A DNA stretch of 64,000 bases from Rhodopseudomonas rhenobacensis. GTDB taxonomy: Bacteria > Pseudomonadota > Alphaproteobacteria > Rhizobiales > Xanthobacteraceae. The stretch lies in NCBI RefSeq assembly GCF_014203125.1, contig NZ_JACHIH010000002.1, forward strand, positions 186,001 to 250,000. The letters are read 5' to 3'. The notes beneath the pieces are model-generated. The model searched no databases and was not told where the DNA came from. It was given only the letters and a program-made list of their open reading frames with translations. A program made the translations under genes and the position numbers. Below are positions 1-7,889 of this stretch, piece after piece; position 1 is the stretch's first letter, and the number at the start of each line of letters is the position of its first letter.

Positions 1-341
1 CCGCGCTCGGACTGCTGCTGGCCTGGGGCCTGCTGGCGTTGCCGCTGGAGAAATGGAGCATTTCGCTGCTGGTGATCGCGCTCAGCTTCATCATCGAGAG
101 CGCCGTGGTGCGGCACTACGGCTTCGCGGTGATCTTCATCACGCCGCTGACCATCTTCCTCGCCGACGCCGCCTCGCTGGGCCAAGGGTCACCGCACGCG
201 GTGATCGAGGCGCGGTTGTTCGACACGCTGCTCGGCTGCGCGGTCGGCCTCGCCGGCGGCTTCTGCCTGCACAGCCCGACCTTTCGCGAGGTCGCCGGCC
301 GCCAATTGCGCCGACTGATCCCGGCGCGGTTCGGGGTGTGA
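1..341 (+). CDS. FUSC/aromatic-acid-exporter-like membrane protein, C-terminal part
   Basis: Only the last ~113 residues are present; the reading frame is open from base 3 and continues off the left edge. The fragment has three hydrophobic segments, the clearest being LLVIALSFIIESAVV and FAVIFITPLTIFLA, followed by SPHAVIEARLFDTLLGCAVG. The pattern of short membrane helices with a late R-x-x-D-T-xx-G stretch is typical of the C-terminal membrane half of FUSC-family (YccS/AaeB-like) efflux proteins. The family assignment is an inference from this tail; substrate cannot be judged. Confidence 0.6.
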   Translation, partial: ALGLLLAWGLLALPLEKWSISLLVIALSFIIESAVVRHYGFAVIFITPLTIFLADAASLGQGSPHAVIEARLFDTLLGCAVGLAGGFCLHSPTFREVAGRQLRRLIPARFGV

Positions 342-381
342 GACGACCAAGCGAACTAACAGCACCCGCGAGAAAAGCCTG

Positions 382-516
382 GTGTCCCGGTCGCGGAGCC
401 GCGCCCTTCACGCGGCGCCGCGAGCCGGGACCGTTCCGAAGGCAGCATCCGTAACGGCCCCGGCTCTGCAGCGCACCACGCCGCAAGCGCGGCGCGCTGC
501 ACGGCGTCCGGGGCAC
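382..516 (+). repeat. Dispersed palindromic repeat, family A copy 1
   Basis: About 135 bases that begin GTGTCCCGG and end GTCCGGGGCAC, with internal inverted repeats. Copies lie at 13884-14017 (same orientation, nearly identical in its right half) and 2428-2577 (reverse orientation). It fills most of the gap between the FUSC gene and recJ. Confidence 0.8.
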
Positions 517-558
517 GCTGCTATTGTAATTGCTCACCAGGTGGCGAAGTTAGGTCGC

Positions 559-2400
559 TCACCTGATCATCGCCGGTCCGGGATCCGGCACTGCGACGTC
601 GGTGACGCGGAGCTGCACCCGCTCGGCGCCCTGCCAGCGATCGACCGTGAGGCAGCCGGCGACATGCAGCGGTTGGCCGCGGTTCTCCTGCAGCGCGTTC
701 CCGAGCTTCTGCCCCACGCTGCGAAACGCGATGCCGTTGACGATGGCGCCGTCGCCGGATTTGAAGCGCAGCCGCAGATGCGCCTGGCCGACCTCGTCGG
801 CATAGACCAGCTGGTGCGACGGCAGCGCCAGCACCGGCTCCGGGTTGCCGGAGCCGAACGGCCCGGCGCGCTGCAGCGTCGCCACCAGATCCGGCGTCAC
901 CGCGCGCGCCGACACCGCGCCGTCGATGTAGAGCTCATTGGCGTGGCGCGACCGCGCGACGTCGGCGGCGAGTGCGGCTTCGATATAGGCGCGGAATTCG
1001 GCGAGCTTCTCCTTGCGCAGCGTGACGCCCGCCGCCATGGCGTGGCCGCCGCCCTTCATCAAGAGGCCGTCGCTCACCGCCTGGCGCACGGCTTTGCCGA
1101 GATCGACGCCGGGAATCGAGCGGCCCGAGCCGGTGCCGATGCCGCCGGGCTCCAACGCAATGGCAAATGCCGGGCGTGAAAACTTCTCCTTCAGCCGCGA
1201 GGCGACGAGGCCGACCACGCCGGGGTGCCAGCCTTCCGAGGCGGTGACGATCACCGAACCCTTGTCCTCGAAGCCCAGCGCCGCCAGCGCCTCGGCCTCG
1301 GCCTGGGCTTCCGCCGTCTGTTCGATCACTCGGCGTTCGGCGTTGAGCCGGTCGAGTTCGGCGGCGATCTTGGCGGCTTCGGAAATGTCGGTCTCCAGCA
1401 GCAGCCGCACGCCCAAATCGGCGCGGCCGATGCGGCCGCCGGCGTTGATCCGCGGCCCCAGCATGAAGCCGAGGTGGAACGCGTCGGGCGGGCCGTTCAG
1501 CCGCGCCACGTCCATCAGCGCGGTGTGGCCGACATGGTCGCGCCGCCGCATCGCGATCAGCCCCTTGGCGACGAAGGCGCGGTTCAGCCCGATCAGCGGC
1601 GCCACGTCGGCGACGGTGCCGAGCGCCACGTGATGCAGCATGTTCAACAGATCCGGCTGCGGCCGCTCGGCGGTCCAGAAGCCGCGCGCCCGCAATTCGC
1701 GATTGAGCGCGACCAGCGTGACGAACACCAGCCCGACCGCGGCGAGATGGCCGAGCCCGGAGAGGTCATCCGGCCGGTTCGGATTGACCAGCGCGTCGAC
1801 CACGGGCAGTTCGTCGCCGCATTGGTGATGATCGATCACCACCACGCTCATGCCGAGCCGCTTGGCCTCCGCGAGCGGCTCGAGGCTGGTGGTGCCGCAA
1901 TCCACGGTGACCAGCAGCGTCGCACCCTTTTCCGCCAGCATCCGCACCGCGTCGACGTTCGGGCCGTAGCCCTCGAAGATGCGGTCCGGGATGTGGATCA
2001 ACGGATCCAGCCCGCAATGCCGCAGATGCCAGGCGAGCAGCGCGGCCGACGTCGCGCCGTCGACGTCGTAGTCGCCGAAGATCGCCACGGTCTCGCCGCC
2101 GGTCGCGGCATCAGCGAGCCGTTTGGCGGCGGCCTCCATCTGGGTGACGCTATAGGGATCGGGCAGCAGCCTGCGGATCGTCGGATCGAGGAAATCCTCG
2201 ACGGCGTCGATCTCGACATTGCGCCCGGCCAGCACCCGCGCCAGCATTTCCGGCAGCTGATAGCGCTGCGCGATCGCAAGCGCCCGGGCGGCGCCGCGCG
2301 GATCGAGCCGGTCGCGCCACACCCGGCCGGTCGCCGAGCGCGTCACGCCCAGAAACGCCGGCGGTTGTTCGATCGGGATCGCGGTGGCGGGCGGGGTCAT
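559..2400 (-). CDS. recJ: Single-stranded-DNA-specific exonuclease RecJ
   Basis: A 613-residue protein of normal RecJ length. RecJ degrades single-stranded DNA 5' to 3' in recombination and mismatch repair. The DHH-family metal-binding motifs are in order: GDYDVDG near residue 110, VTVDCGTT, then VIDHHQCGDE near residue 190, and VNPNRPDD. The C-terminal DHHA1 motif GGGHAMAAG is present, followed by an OB-like region. It is last in a minus-strand run after hom, glpX and a dehalogenase, but a repeat copy separates it from the dehalogenase, so co-transcription is uncertain. The start is an ATG at 2400. Confidence 0.95.
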   Translation of the reverse strand: MTPPATAIPIEQPPAFLGVTRSATGRVWRDRLDPRGAARALAIAQRYQLPEMLARVLAGRNVEIDAVEDFLDPTIRRLLPDPYSVTQMEAAAKRLADAATGGETVAIFGDYDVDGATSAALLAWHLRHCGLDPLIHIPDRIFEGYGPNVDAVRMLAEKGATLLVTVDCGTTSLEPLAEAKRLGMSVVVIDHHQCGDELPVVDALVNPNRPDDLSGLGHLAAVGLVFVTLVALNRELRARGFWTAERPQPDLLNMLHHVALGTVADVAPLIGLNRAFVAKGLIAMRRRDHVGHTALMDVARLNGPPDAFHLGFMLGPRINAGGRIGRADLGVRLLLETDISEAAKIAAELDRLNAERRVIEQTAEAQAEAEALAALGFEDKGSVIVTASEGWHPGVVGLVASRLKEKFSRPAFAIALEPGGIGTGSGRSIPGVDLGKAVRQAVSDGLLMKGGGHAMAAGVTLRKEKLAEFRAYIEAALAADVARSRHANELYIDGAVSARAVTPDLVATLQRAGPFGSGNPEPVLALPSHQLVYADEVGQAHLRLRFKSGDGAIVNGIAFRSVGQKLGNALQENRGQPLHVAGCLTVDRWQGAERVQLRVTDVAVPDPGPAMIR

Positions 2401-2427
2401 GATGTTTCAACAGCGCTAGAGTTCAGC

Positions 2428-2577
2428 GTGCCCCGGACGCTGCGCAGCGCGAAGCGGTGCGCTGCAGAGCCGGGGCCGTCACGACGGCAGCATCTGGTAC
2501 AGTCCCGGCTCTGCGGCGCGGCATTTCGCGACGATGCTACGCATCGCCGCGCTCACGCCGCACCGCGTCCGGGACAC
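2428..2577 (-). repeat. Dispersed palindromic repeat, family A copy 2 (reverse orientation)
   Basis: Begins GTGCCCCGGAC and ends GTCCGGGACAC, the reverse order of copies at 382-516 and 13884-14017. Shared blocks include the reverse complement of the CTGCAGCGCACC-type segment. It occupies most of the 204-base space between recJ and the dehalogenase. Confidence 0.7.
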
Positions 2578-2604
2578 GCGAAGTCACAATCGCAATCCGC
2601 GACA

Positions 2605-3333
2605 CTAGCAGCCCAACCGCGCGGCCAAGTCGCCGAAATCGCGCGCCACGATATCCCAGGCGCGGTCGGGCTCGAAGTCGCGCACCTGCAGCGGGCCGTA
2701 TTCGGTGACGCGCGGCACGAAGCCGGTCTTCAGACCCAGCGCCTGCGCCGCCGCGAGATCGTTGTTGTGCGCGGCGACCAGCATCACCTCGTCGGGGCGC
2801 AGGCAGAGCAACTTGGCGGCGCCGAGGTAGGTTTCGGGGTCCGGCTTGTAGTGGCCGGAGATGTCGCCGCCGATGATCAGGTCGAACGGCAGCCCGGCGC
2901 TCTTCGCAAGGTTAGTCAGCAGCGCGACGTTGCCGTTCGACAGCGGCGACAGGATGTAATCGCGCTTCAGCCGGGTCAGTCCGGCGACCACGTCCGGCCA
3001 CGGCTTCAGCCGCCGCCAGCCCATCGTCATATAGTGGAGGTCGTCGTCGCTGAGGCCCTGGATGCCGAACTCCGCCACCAGCCGCTCCAGCGACTGCCGG
3101 TGCAGCGTGTCGAGGATGATGAAACCGCGCTCCGGATTGGTGCGCACCTCGTTCATCGACGGCGGATAGGCCTGCCGCCAGGCGTCGACCAGAGCGGTCC
3201 AGTCGCCGCTGACGCCGCGTTGCACCGACCATTGCGTGAGGTCGGCGATCAGGCTGCCGCGCCAGTCCACCACGGTGCCGAAGATGTCGAACAGCAGCGC
3301 CTTGACCGCGGGAGTATCAGATTTGGCAGTCAT
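2605..3333 (-). CDS. Haloacid dehalogenase, type II (HAD superfamily)
   Basis: A 242-residue HAD-fold hydrolase. The nucleophile motif is LLFDIFGTVVDW near residue 15. Motif II is SPLSNGN, motif III the lysine of GHYKPDPETY, and the last motif is VAAHNNDL. The D-I-F-G-T-V form and the alpha cap match L-2-haloacid dehalogenases, which release halide from 2-haloalkanoates. The aspartate usual in motif III/IV is replaced by the H-N-N-D form seen in this family. The start at 3333 is chosen for the GGGAGAG site a few bases upstream; a longer frame exists but reads through glpX. The natural substrate may not be a haloacid. Confidence 0.85.
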   Translation of the reverse strand: MTAKSDTPAVKALLFDIFGTVVDWRGSLIADLTQWSVQRGVSGDWTALVDAWRQAYPPSMNEVRTNPERGFIILDTLHRQSLERLVAEFGIQGLSDDDLHYMTMGWRRLKPWPDVVAGLTRLKRDYILSPLSNGNVALLTNLAKSAGLPFDLIIGGDISGHYKPDPETYLGAAKLLCLRPDEVMLVAAHNNDLAAAQALGLKTGFVPRVTEYGPLQVRDFEPDRAWDIVARDFGDLAARLGC

Positions 3334-3383
3334 GACGCTCTCCCGCGGTTGTTGTTGTGAGTAGCTTGTTAGTTCAGGCTCGC

Positions 3384-4385
3384 TCAATCGAGGTGGAATT
3401 TGTCGAGCTGGCGGTGATCGGCCTTGATGTAGCGCACCGTGCCGGTGACCGAGCGCATCACCACGGTCTCGGTCTGGATCACGTTGTCCTTGCGGAACTT
3501 GACGCCGGACAACAGCGAGCCGTCGGTGACGCCGGTGGCGGCGAACAGGCAGTCGCCCTGCGCCATGTCCTCGATCGCGTAGATCTTGTTCGGATCGGCG
3601 ACGCCCATCGATTCCGCGCGGTTGCGCTTCTCGTGGGTGTCGAGAATGAGCCGGGTGTACATCTGGCCGCCGATGCAGCGCAGCGCCGCGGCCGCCAGCA
3701 CGCCTTCCGGCGCGCCGCCGGTGCCGATGTAGATATCGACGCCGGTGTTGTCCGGATCGGCGGTGTGGATCACGCCGGCGACGTCGCCGTCGGTGATCAG
3801 TCGCACCGAGGCGCCGGTCTTGCGGATCGCGGCGATCAGTTCGGCGTGGCGGGCGCGGTCGAGCACCAGCGCGGTGATCGCCGACATCGGCACGCCCTTG
3901 GCCTTCGCCACCCGGCGGATATTCTCTTCCGGCGTCGCGTCGATGTCGATCAGGTGCTTGTCGTAGCCCGGCCCGATCGCGATCTTCTGCATGTAGACGT
4001 CGGGGGCGTGCAATAGCGTGCCGCCTTCCGCCATCGCCATGGTGGCGATCGCGCCCGGCATGTTCTTGGCGCACAGCGTGGTGCCTTCCAAGGGATCGAC
4101 CGCGATGTCGACCTTCGGGCCGGCGTTGATGCCGACCTTTTCGCCGATGAACAGCATCGGGGCTTCGTCGCGCTCGCCCTCGCCGATCACCACGGTGCCC
4201 TCGATCGGGATGCGGTTGAGTTCGCGACGCATCGCGTCGACCGCGGCCTGGTCGGCGGCCTTCTCCTGACCGTGGCCGCGCAGCCGCGCCGCCGACACCG
4301 CGGCGCGCTCAGTGACCCGCACGATCTCCAGCGTCAGAATCCGCTCCAGCAACAGCTGCGGCGGAACGGAAATAATCGTCGACAT
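3384..4385 (-). CDS. glpX: Class II fructose-1,6-bisphosphatase GlpX
   Basis: A 333-residue protein that removes the 1-phosphate of fructose 1,6-bisphosphate in gluconeogenesis and, in phototrophs, the Calvin cycle. The metal and substrate motifs are visible: VIGEGERDEAPML near residue 65, the DPLEGTT motif near residue 97, ITDGDVAG, and GTGGAPEGVLAAAAL. Length fits GlpX. It lies 61 bases downstream of homoserine dehydrogenase on the same strand, a conserved neighbour in Alphaproteobacteria, and is followed after 50 bases by the dehalogenase, so an operon is likely. Confidence 0.95.
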   Translation of the reverse strand: MSTIISVPPQLLLERILTLEIVRVTERAAVSAARLRGHGQEKAADQAAVDAMRRELNRIPIEGTVVIGEGERDEAPMLFIGEKVGINAGPKVDIAVDPLEGTTLCAKNMPGAIATMAMAEGGTLLHAPDVYMQKIAIGPGYDKHLIDIDATPEENIRRVAKAKGVPMSAITALVLDRARHAELIAAIRKTGASVRLITDGDVAGVIHTADPDNTGVDIYIGTGGAPEGVLAAAALRCIGGQMYTRLILDTHEKRNRAESMGVADPNKIYAIEDMAQGDCLFAATGVTDGSLLSGVKFRKDNVIQTETVVMRSVTGTVRYIKADHRQLDKFHLD

Positions 4386-4446
4386 CGGCTCAACTCCTCA
4401 AACGTCGGTCCGGCCCATGTTCCTGGATGGAGATGGCCGCGAGAGA

Positions 4447-5769
4447 CTAATTCTTTTCGATACGGATCACCTGCGGCCGACCGCTGATCACCTTGTCGCG
4501 CTGCACCGCGGCGAGCGCGCGCCGCACCGCGTCCTCGGTGGTCGCGTACGTGATCAGGATCACCGGCACCGGCGATGATTTCTTGGCGGCGCCGGCGGCG
4601 TCGCGGTTGCCGTTGGGATGCCGCTGCACGATGGATTCGATCGAGATGCCCTGCTCGGCGAGCCTGGTCGCGATCGTCGCCGCGGTGCCGGTCAGGTCGC
4701 GCGCCATCAGCCGGATGTAGTAGCCGCCCTCGTGGCGCTCCATCGGCGCCTTGCGGGTGGTGCCGAGCTTGGCGACCGGGCGGCCGAACGGCAGCGCGCG
4801 GATGCCGCGGGCGACGTCGGCGATATCGGCGATCACCGCCGATGCGGTGGCCTCGGCGCCGGCGCCCGGCCCGACCAGCGTGATCGGCGTCAGTCCGTCG
4901 CCGTCGATGGTCACCGCATTGGTGACGCCCATCACCTGGGCGATCGACGAGCTACGCGGCACCATGGTCGGATGCACCCGCTGCTCGATGCCGGTCTTGG
5001 TGCGGACCGCGACGCCGAGCAGCTTGACCCGGTAGCCGAGTTCGTCGGCGGCGGCGAGATCTTCCGGCGCGATCGACGAGATGCCTTCGACATAGACCGC
5101 GTTCTGCGCGACCTTGGTGCCGAACGCCAGGCTCGCCAGGATCGACAGTTTCTGCGCGGTGTCGTGGCCGTCGACGTCGAACGACGGATTGGCCTCGGCA
5201 TAGCCGAGCCTTTGCGCGTCCTTCAGGCAGGCGTCGAACGACAGCCCCTCCTGCTCCATCCGGGTCAGGATGTAATTGCAGGTGCCGTTGAGGATGCCGT
5301 AGATGCGATTGATTTCGGTGCCGGCGAGGCCTTCGCGCAGCGTCTTGATCACCGGGATCGCGGCGCCGACCGCGGCCTCGTAATTCAGCGCGCCGCCGTG
5401 CTGCTCGGCGAGCGCCGCCAGCCGCAAGCCGTGCTTGGCGATCAAGGCCTTGTTGGCGGTGACCACGGATTTGCCGAGGCCGAGCGCCGCCTCGATCGCC
5501 GACAACGCCGGCTCGTCGGCGCCGCCGATCAATTCGACGAAGCAATCGACCTCGGGGTCGGTGGCGAGCGCCAGCGGCGATTTCGCCCAGCTGACGCCGC
5601 GCAGATCGATGCCGCGCTTCTTGGCTTTCGAGCGCGCGGTGACCGCGACCACGCGGACCGAGCGGCCGCAACGCGCCGCCAAGGCCTTGTCTTGCCGGGC
5701 GATCAGACGGAATAGCTCGGCACCGACGGTGCCGAGCCCCGCGATACCCAGTTTCAGGGGAGCGACCAT
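4447..5769 (-). CDS. hom: Homoserine dehydrogenase
   Basis: About 440 residues. It reduces aspartate semialdehyde to homoserine, the branch point to threonine and methionine. The N-terminal Rossmann motif is LGIAGLGTVGAELF. The middle carries VTANKALIAKHG and NGTCNYILTRM, the catalytic region of the family. A C-terminal ACT domain begins near YYIRLMARDLTGT, consistent with feedback control by an amino acid. I place the start at the ATG at 5769; an in-frame GTG at 5793 would add 8 residues that look unrelated to the Rossmann fold. Confidence 0.95.
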   Translation of the reverse strand: MVAPLKLGIAGLGTVGAELFRLIARQDKALAARCGRSVRVVAVTARSKAKKRGIDLRGVSWAKSPLALATDPEVDCFVELIGGADEPALSAIEAALGLGKSVVTANKALIAKHGLRLAALAEQHGGALNYEAAVGAAIPVIKTLREGLAGTEINRIYGILNGTCNYILTRMEQEGLSFDACLKDAQRLGYAEANPSFDVDGHDTAQKLSILASLAFGTKVAQNAVYVEGISSIAPEDLAAADELGYRVKLLGVAVRTKTGIEQRVHPTMVPRSSSIAQVMGVTNAVTIDGDGLTPITLVGPGAGAEATASAVIADIADVARGIRALPFGRPVAKLGTTRKAPMERHEGGYYIRLMARDLTGTAATIATRLAEQGISIESIVQRHPNGNRDAAGAAKKSSPVPVILITYATTEDAVRRALAAVQRDKVISGRPQVIRIEKN

Positions 5770-5867
5770 AACGCGATCAACCTGCCGGAGCACATTTCAT
5801 GGGCGTGACGGGTCCGAAACCGGCCGGGCCTCGGGGCAAGCCCAAGGCGATCGGTTTCGGGATCACG

Positions 5868-7088
5868 TTATCGCCGGGTGGCGAGTGGAACGACGTTGTG
5901 CAACGTTTCAATGCCGGTTTCAAGGAAGCGACGAACGCCGCGGGCGGCCTGCCGGATCCGCTGCTCGTTTTCCACCATGGCGATGCGCACGAAACCTTCG
6001 CCGTGCTCGCCGAAGGCGACGCCCGGAGACACCACCACGCCGGACTTTTCCACCATCAGGGTGGCGAACTGCATCGAACCGATGTCCTTGAAGGCCGGCG
6101 GCAGCGGCGCCCAGGCGAACATCGAGGCCTGCGGCGGCGGGATCTCCCAGCCGGCGCGGCCGAAGCTCTCGACCAGCGCGTCGCGGCGCTTGCGATAGGT
6201 GTCGCGCATCTCCTTGATGCAGTCGTCGGGGCCGTTCAGCGCCGCGGTGGCGGCCACCTGCACCGGGGTGAAGGCGCCGTAATCCAGATAGGACTTCACC
6301 CGCGCCAAGGCGGCGATGATGCGCTCGTTGCCGACCGCAAAGCCCATCCGCCAGCCCGCCATCGAGAAGGTCTTCGACATCGAGGTGAATTCGACGGTGA
6401 CGTCCATCGCGCCCGGCACCTGCAGCACCGAGGGCGGCGGATTGGCGTCGTCGAAATACACTTCGGCGTAGGCCAGATCCGACAGAATATAAATCTCGTG
6501 CTTCTTCGCGAACGCCACCAGATCCTTGTAGAAATCCAGGCTCGCCACATAGGCGGTCGGGTTCGACGGATAGCAGACGATCATCGCGATCGGCTTCGGG
6601 ATCGAATGGATGATCGCGCGCTCGCAAGCCTCGAAGAATTGCGGCGTCGGCTCGGAGGGCACCGAGCGGATCACGCCGCCGGCCATCAGGAAGCCGAAGG
6701 CGTGAATCGGGTAGCTCGGGTTCGGGCACAGCACGACGTCGCCCGGCGCGGTAATCGCCTGGGCGACGTTGGCAAAGCCTTCCTTGGAGCCGAGCGTCGC
6801 CACCACCTGGGTGTCGGGGTTCAGCTTGACGCCGAACCGGCGCTCGTAATAGGCGGCCTGGGCGCGGCGCAGCCCGGTGATGCCACGCGACGCCGAATAC
6901 CGATCGGTGCGCGGCTTGCCGAGGGTCTCTTTAAGCTTTTCAATGACATGCGCCGGCGCCGGCAGGTCGGGATTGCCCATCCCGAGGTCGATGATGTCCG
7001 CACCGGCGTTGCGCGCAGCGGCCTTGGCCCGATTGACCTGTTCGAACACATAGGGCGGCAAACGGCGGATGCGGTAAAATTCTTCCAT
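5868..7088 (-). CDS. PLP-dependent aminotransferase, AlaC/DapL-like
   Basis: A 406-residue fold-type I aminotransferase. The PLP lysine lies in SMSKTFSMAGWRMGF, and the conserved cofactor residues occur in NPSYPIHAFGF and CYPSNPTAYVA. It starts MEEFYRIRRLPPYVF, typical of the glutamate-pyruvate (AlaC) group often annotated as LL-diaminopimelate aminotransferase. It ends 98 bases upstream of hom on the same strand, a recurrent pairing in Alphaproteobacteria, suggesting a role in alanine or aspartate-family metabolism. Sequence alone cannot separate the two substrate options. Confidence 0.85.
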   Translation of the reverse strand: MEEFYRIRRLPPYVFEQVNRAKAAARNAGADIIDLGMGNPDLPAPAHVIEKLKETLGKPRTDRYSASRGITGLRRAQAAYYERRFGVKLNPDTQVVATLGSKEGFANVAQAITAPGDVVLCPNPSYPIHAFGFLMAGGVIRSVPSEPTPQFFEACERAIIHSIPKPIAMIVCYPSNPTAYVASLDFYKDLVAFAKKHEIYILSDLAYAEVYFDDANPPPSVLQVPGAMDVTVEFTSMSKTFSMAGWRMGFAVGNERIIAALARVKSYLDYGAFTPVQVAATAALNGPDDCIKEMRDTYRKRRDALVESFGRAGWEIPPPQASMFAWAPLPPAFKDIGSMQFATLMVEKSGVVVSPGVAFGEHGEGFVRIAMVENEQRIRQAARGVRRFLETGIETLHNVVPLATRR

Positions 7089-7293
7089 AGTCGTGACTCC
7101 CGAACCTTGGCGGCAGGATCGTTAGCGCGTTCTTACCCGAAGGGGAATCCGATTCGTTCGAAGAATCGCGCAGTTTTCGCGATTTGGCGCAGCTTGGCCG
7201 GCGTGGCTGGCATGCGTCGCGGAGGTGGCCCGGACTTCGCCGAGCCGGAACAATCTTACCACGTCGAAGCTGCGATACCAGTGAGTGCCGGTG

Positions 7294-7626
7294 CTATTTC
7301 GCGGCCGGCGGCGCGGCGTTGGCGGTGATCGAGCCGGCGGCGACGGCGGCTGCGGCCGCGGCGGTCTGCTTCTCGCGTGCGGCGACCAGCTCGCCTTCCA
7401 GCTTGCTGCGTTCGCCGGGTTCCATGGCCTTTTCTTCCCGCCCGGCCGGCAGCGCGTTCACCGCCAGAAAGCCGTCGCTATCCCTGGCCGTGGAGGCGTC
7501 GGTGCTGCCGAACTCGGAGAGCGGCATCGAGCAGCCGCCGAGCGCCACGGCGGCGAGCAGCGCCGCGACGGCGAGCCGCCCTCGCCCTTTGAAGCCGATC
7601 ACGCTCGGTGTCACATCGTTTCGCAT
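7294..7626 (-). CDS. Small predicted lipoprotein of unknown function
   Basis: A 110-residue protein with a basic N-terminus, a hydrophobic stretch (LAVAALLAAVALGG) and a lipobox ending in VALGGC, so cysteine ~32 is a probable lipidation site. The mature part is low-complexity: an acidic/basic segment with PGERSKLEGELVAAREKQ, then alanine-rich sequence. No enzymatic motif is visible. It is divergent from phaC. The gene is supported by the lipobox and the signal-peptide pattern, not by a recognised family. Confidence 0.7.
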   Translation of the reverse strand: MRNDVTPSVIGFKGRGRLAVAALLAAVALGGCSMPLSEFGSTDASTARDSDGFLAVNALPAGREEKAMEPGERSKLEGELVAAREKQTAAAAAAVAAGSITANAAPPAAK

Positions 7627-7889
7627 CGTGCCTCAATAACCTTGTCGCGGAATACTGCCAAGCCCGCCTCAACCCGCCGTTCACCGCGATACCGCAACGA
7701 TCCCGGCTTTGACCCGTCAGGCAAACTCAGCAGAACCGGGCAACAGGTCGCCATTATGACCGAAACCGAGCATTTTGTCGCACTGCCATACATTGAGATC
7801 AGCGACAATCCGCGAACTGTGCCATCATTGCAGCAAGCGGTGACAGACCGCGTTGGGATTTCGAGACGGACCCATGTGAGTGGCGCGAA

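Noticed and set aside
1225-3360. Plus-strand ORF of ~711 codons opposite recJ and the dehalogenase
   Set aside because: Composition is dominated by R, H, Q and D, typical of antisense frames in GC-rich DNA; the minus-strand proteins carry clear motifs.
5770-5867. Riboswitch or attenuator upstream of hom
   Set aside because: The spacer is only 98 bases and shows no SAM-, lysine- or T-box-like features.
7089-7293. Small inverted repeats between the aminotransferase and lipoprotein genes
   Set aside because: AATCGCG/CGCGATT and GATTC/GAATC pairs are short and have no T-run; no function can be supported.
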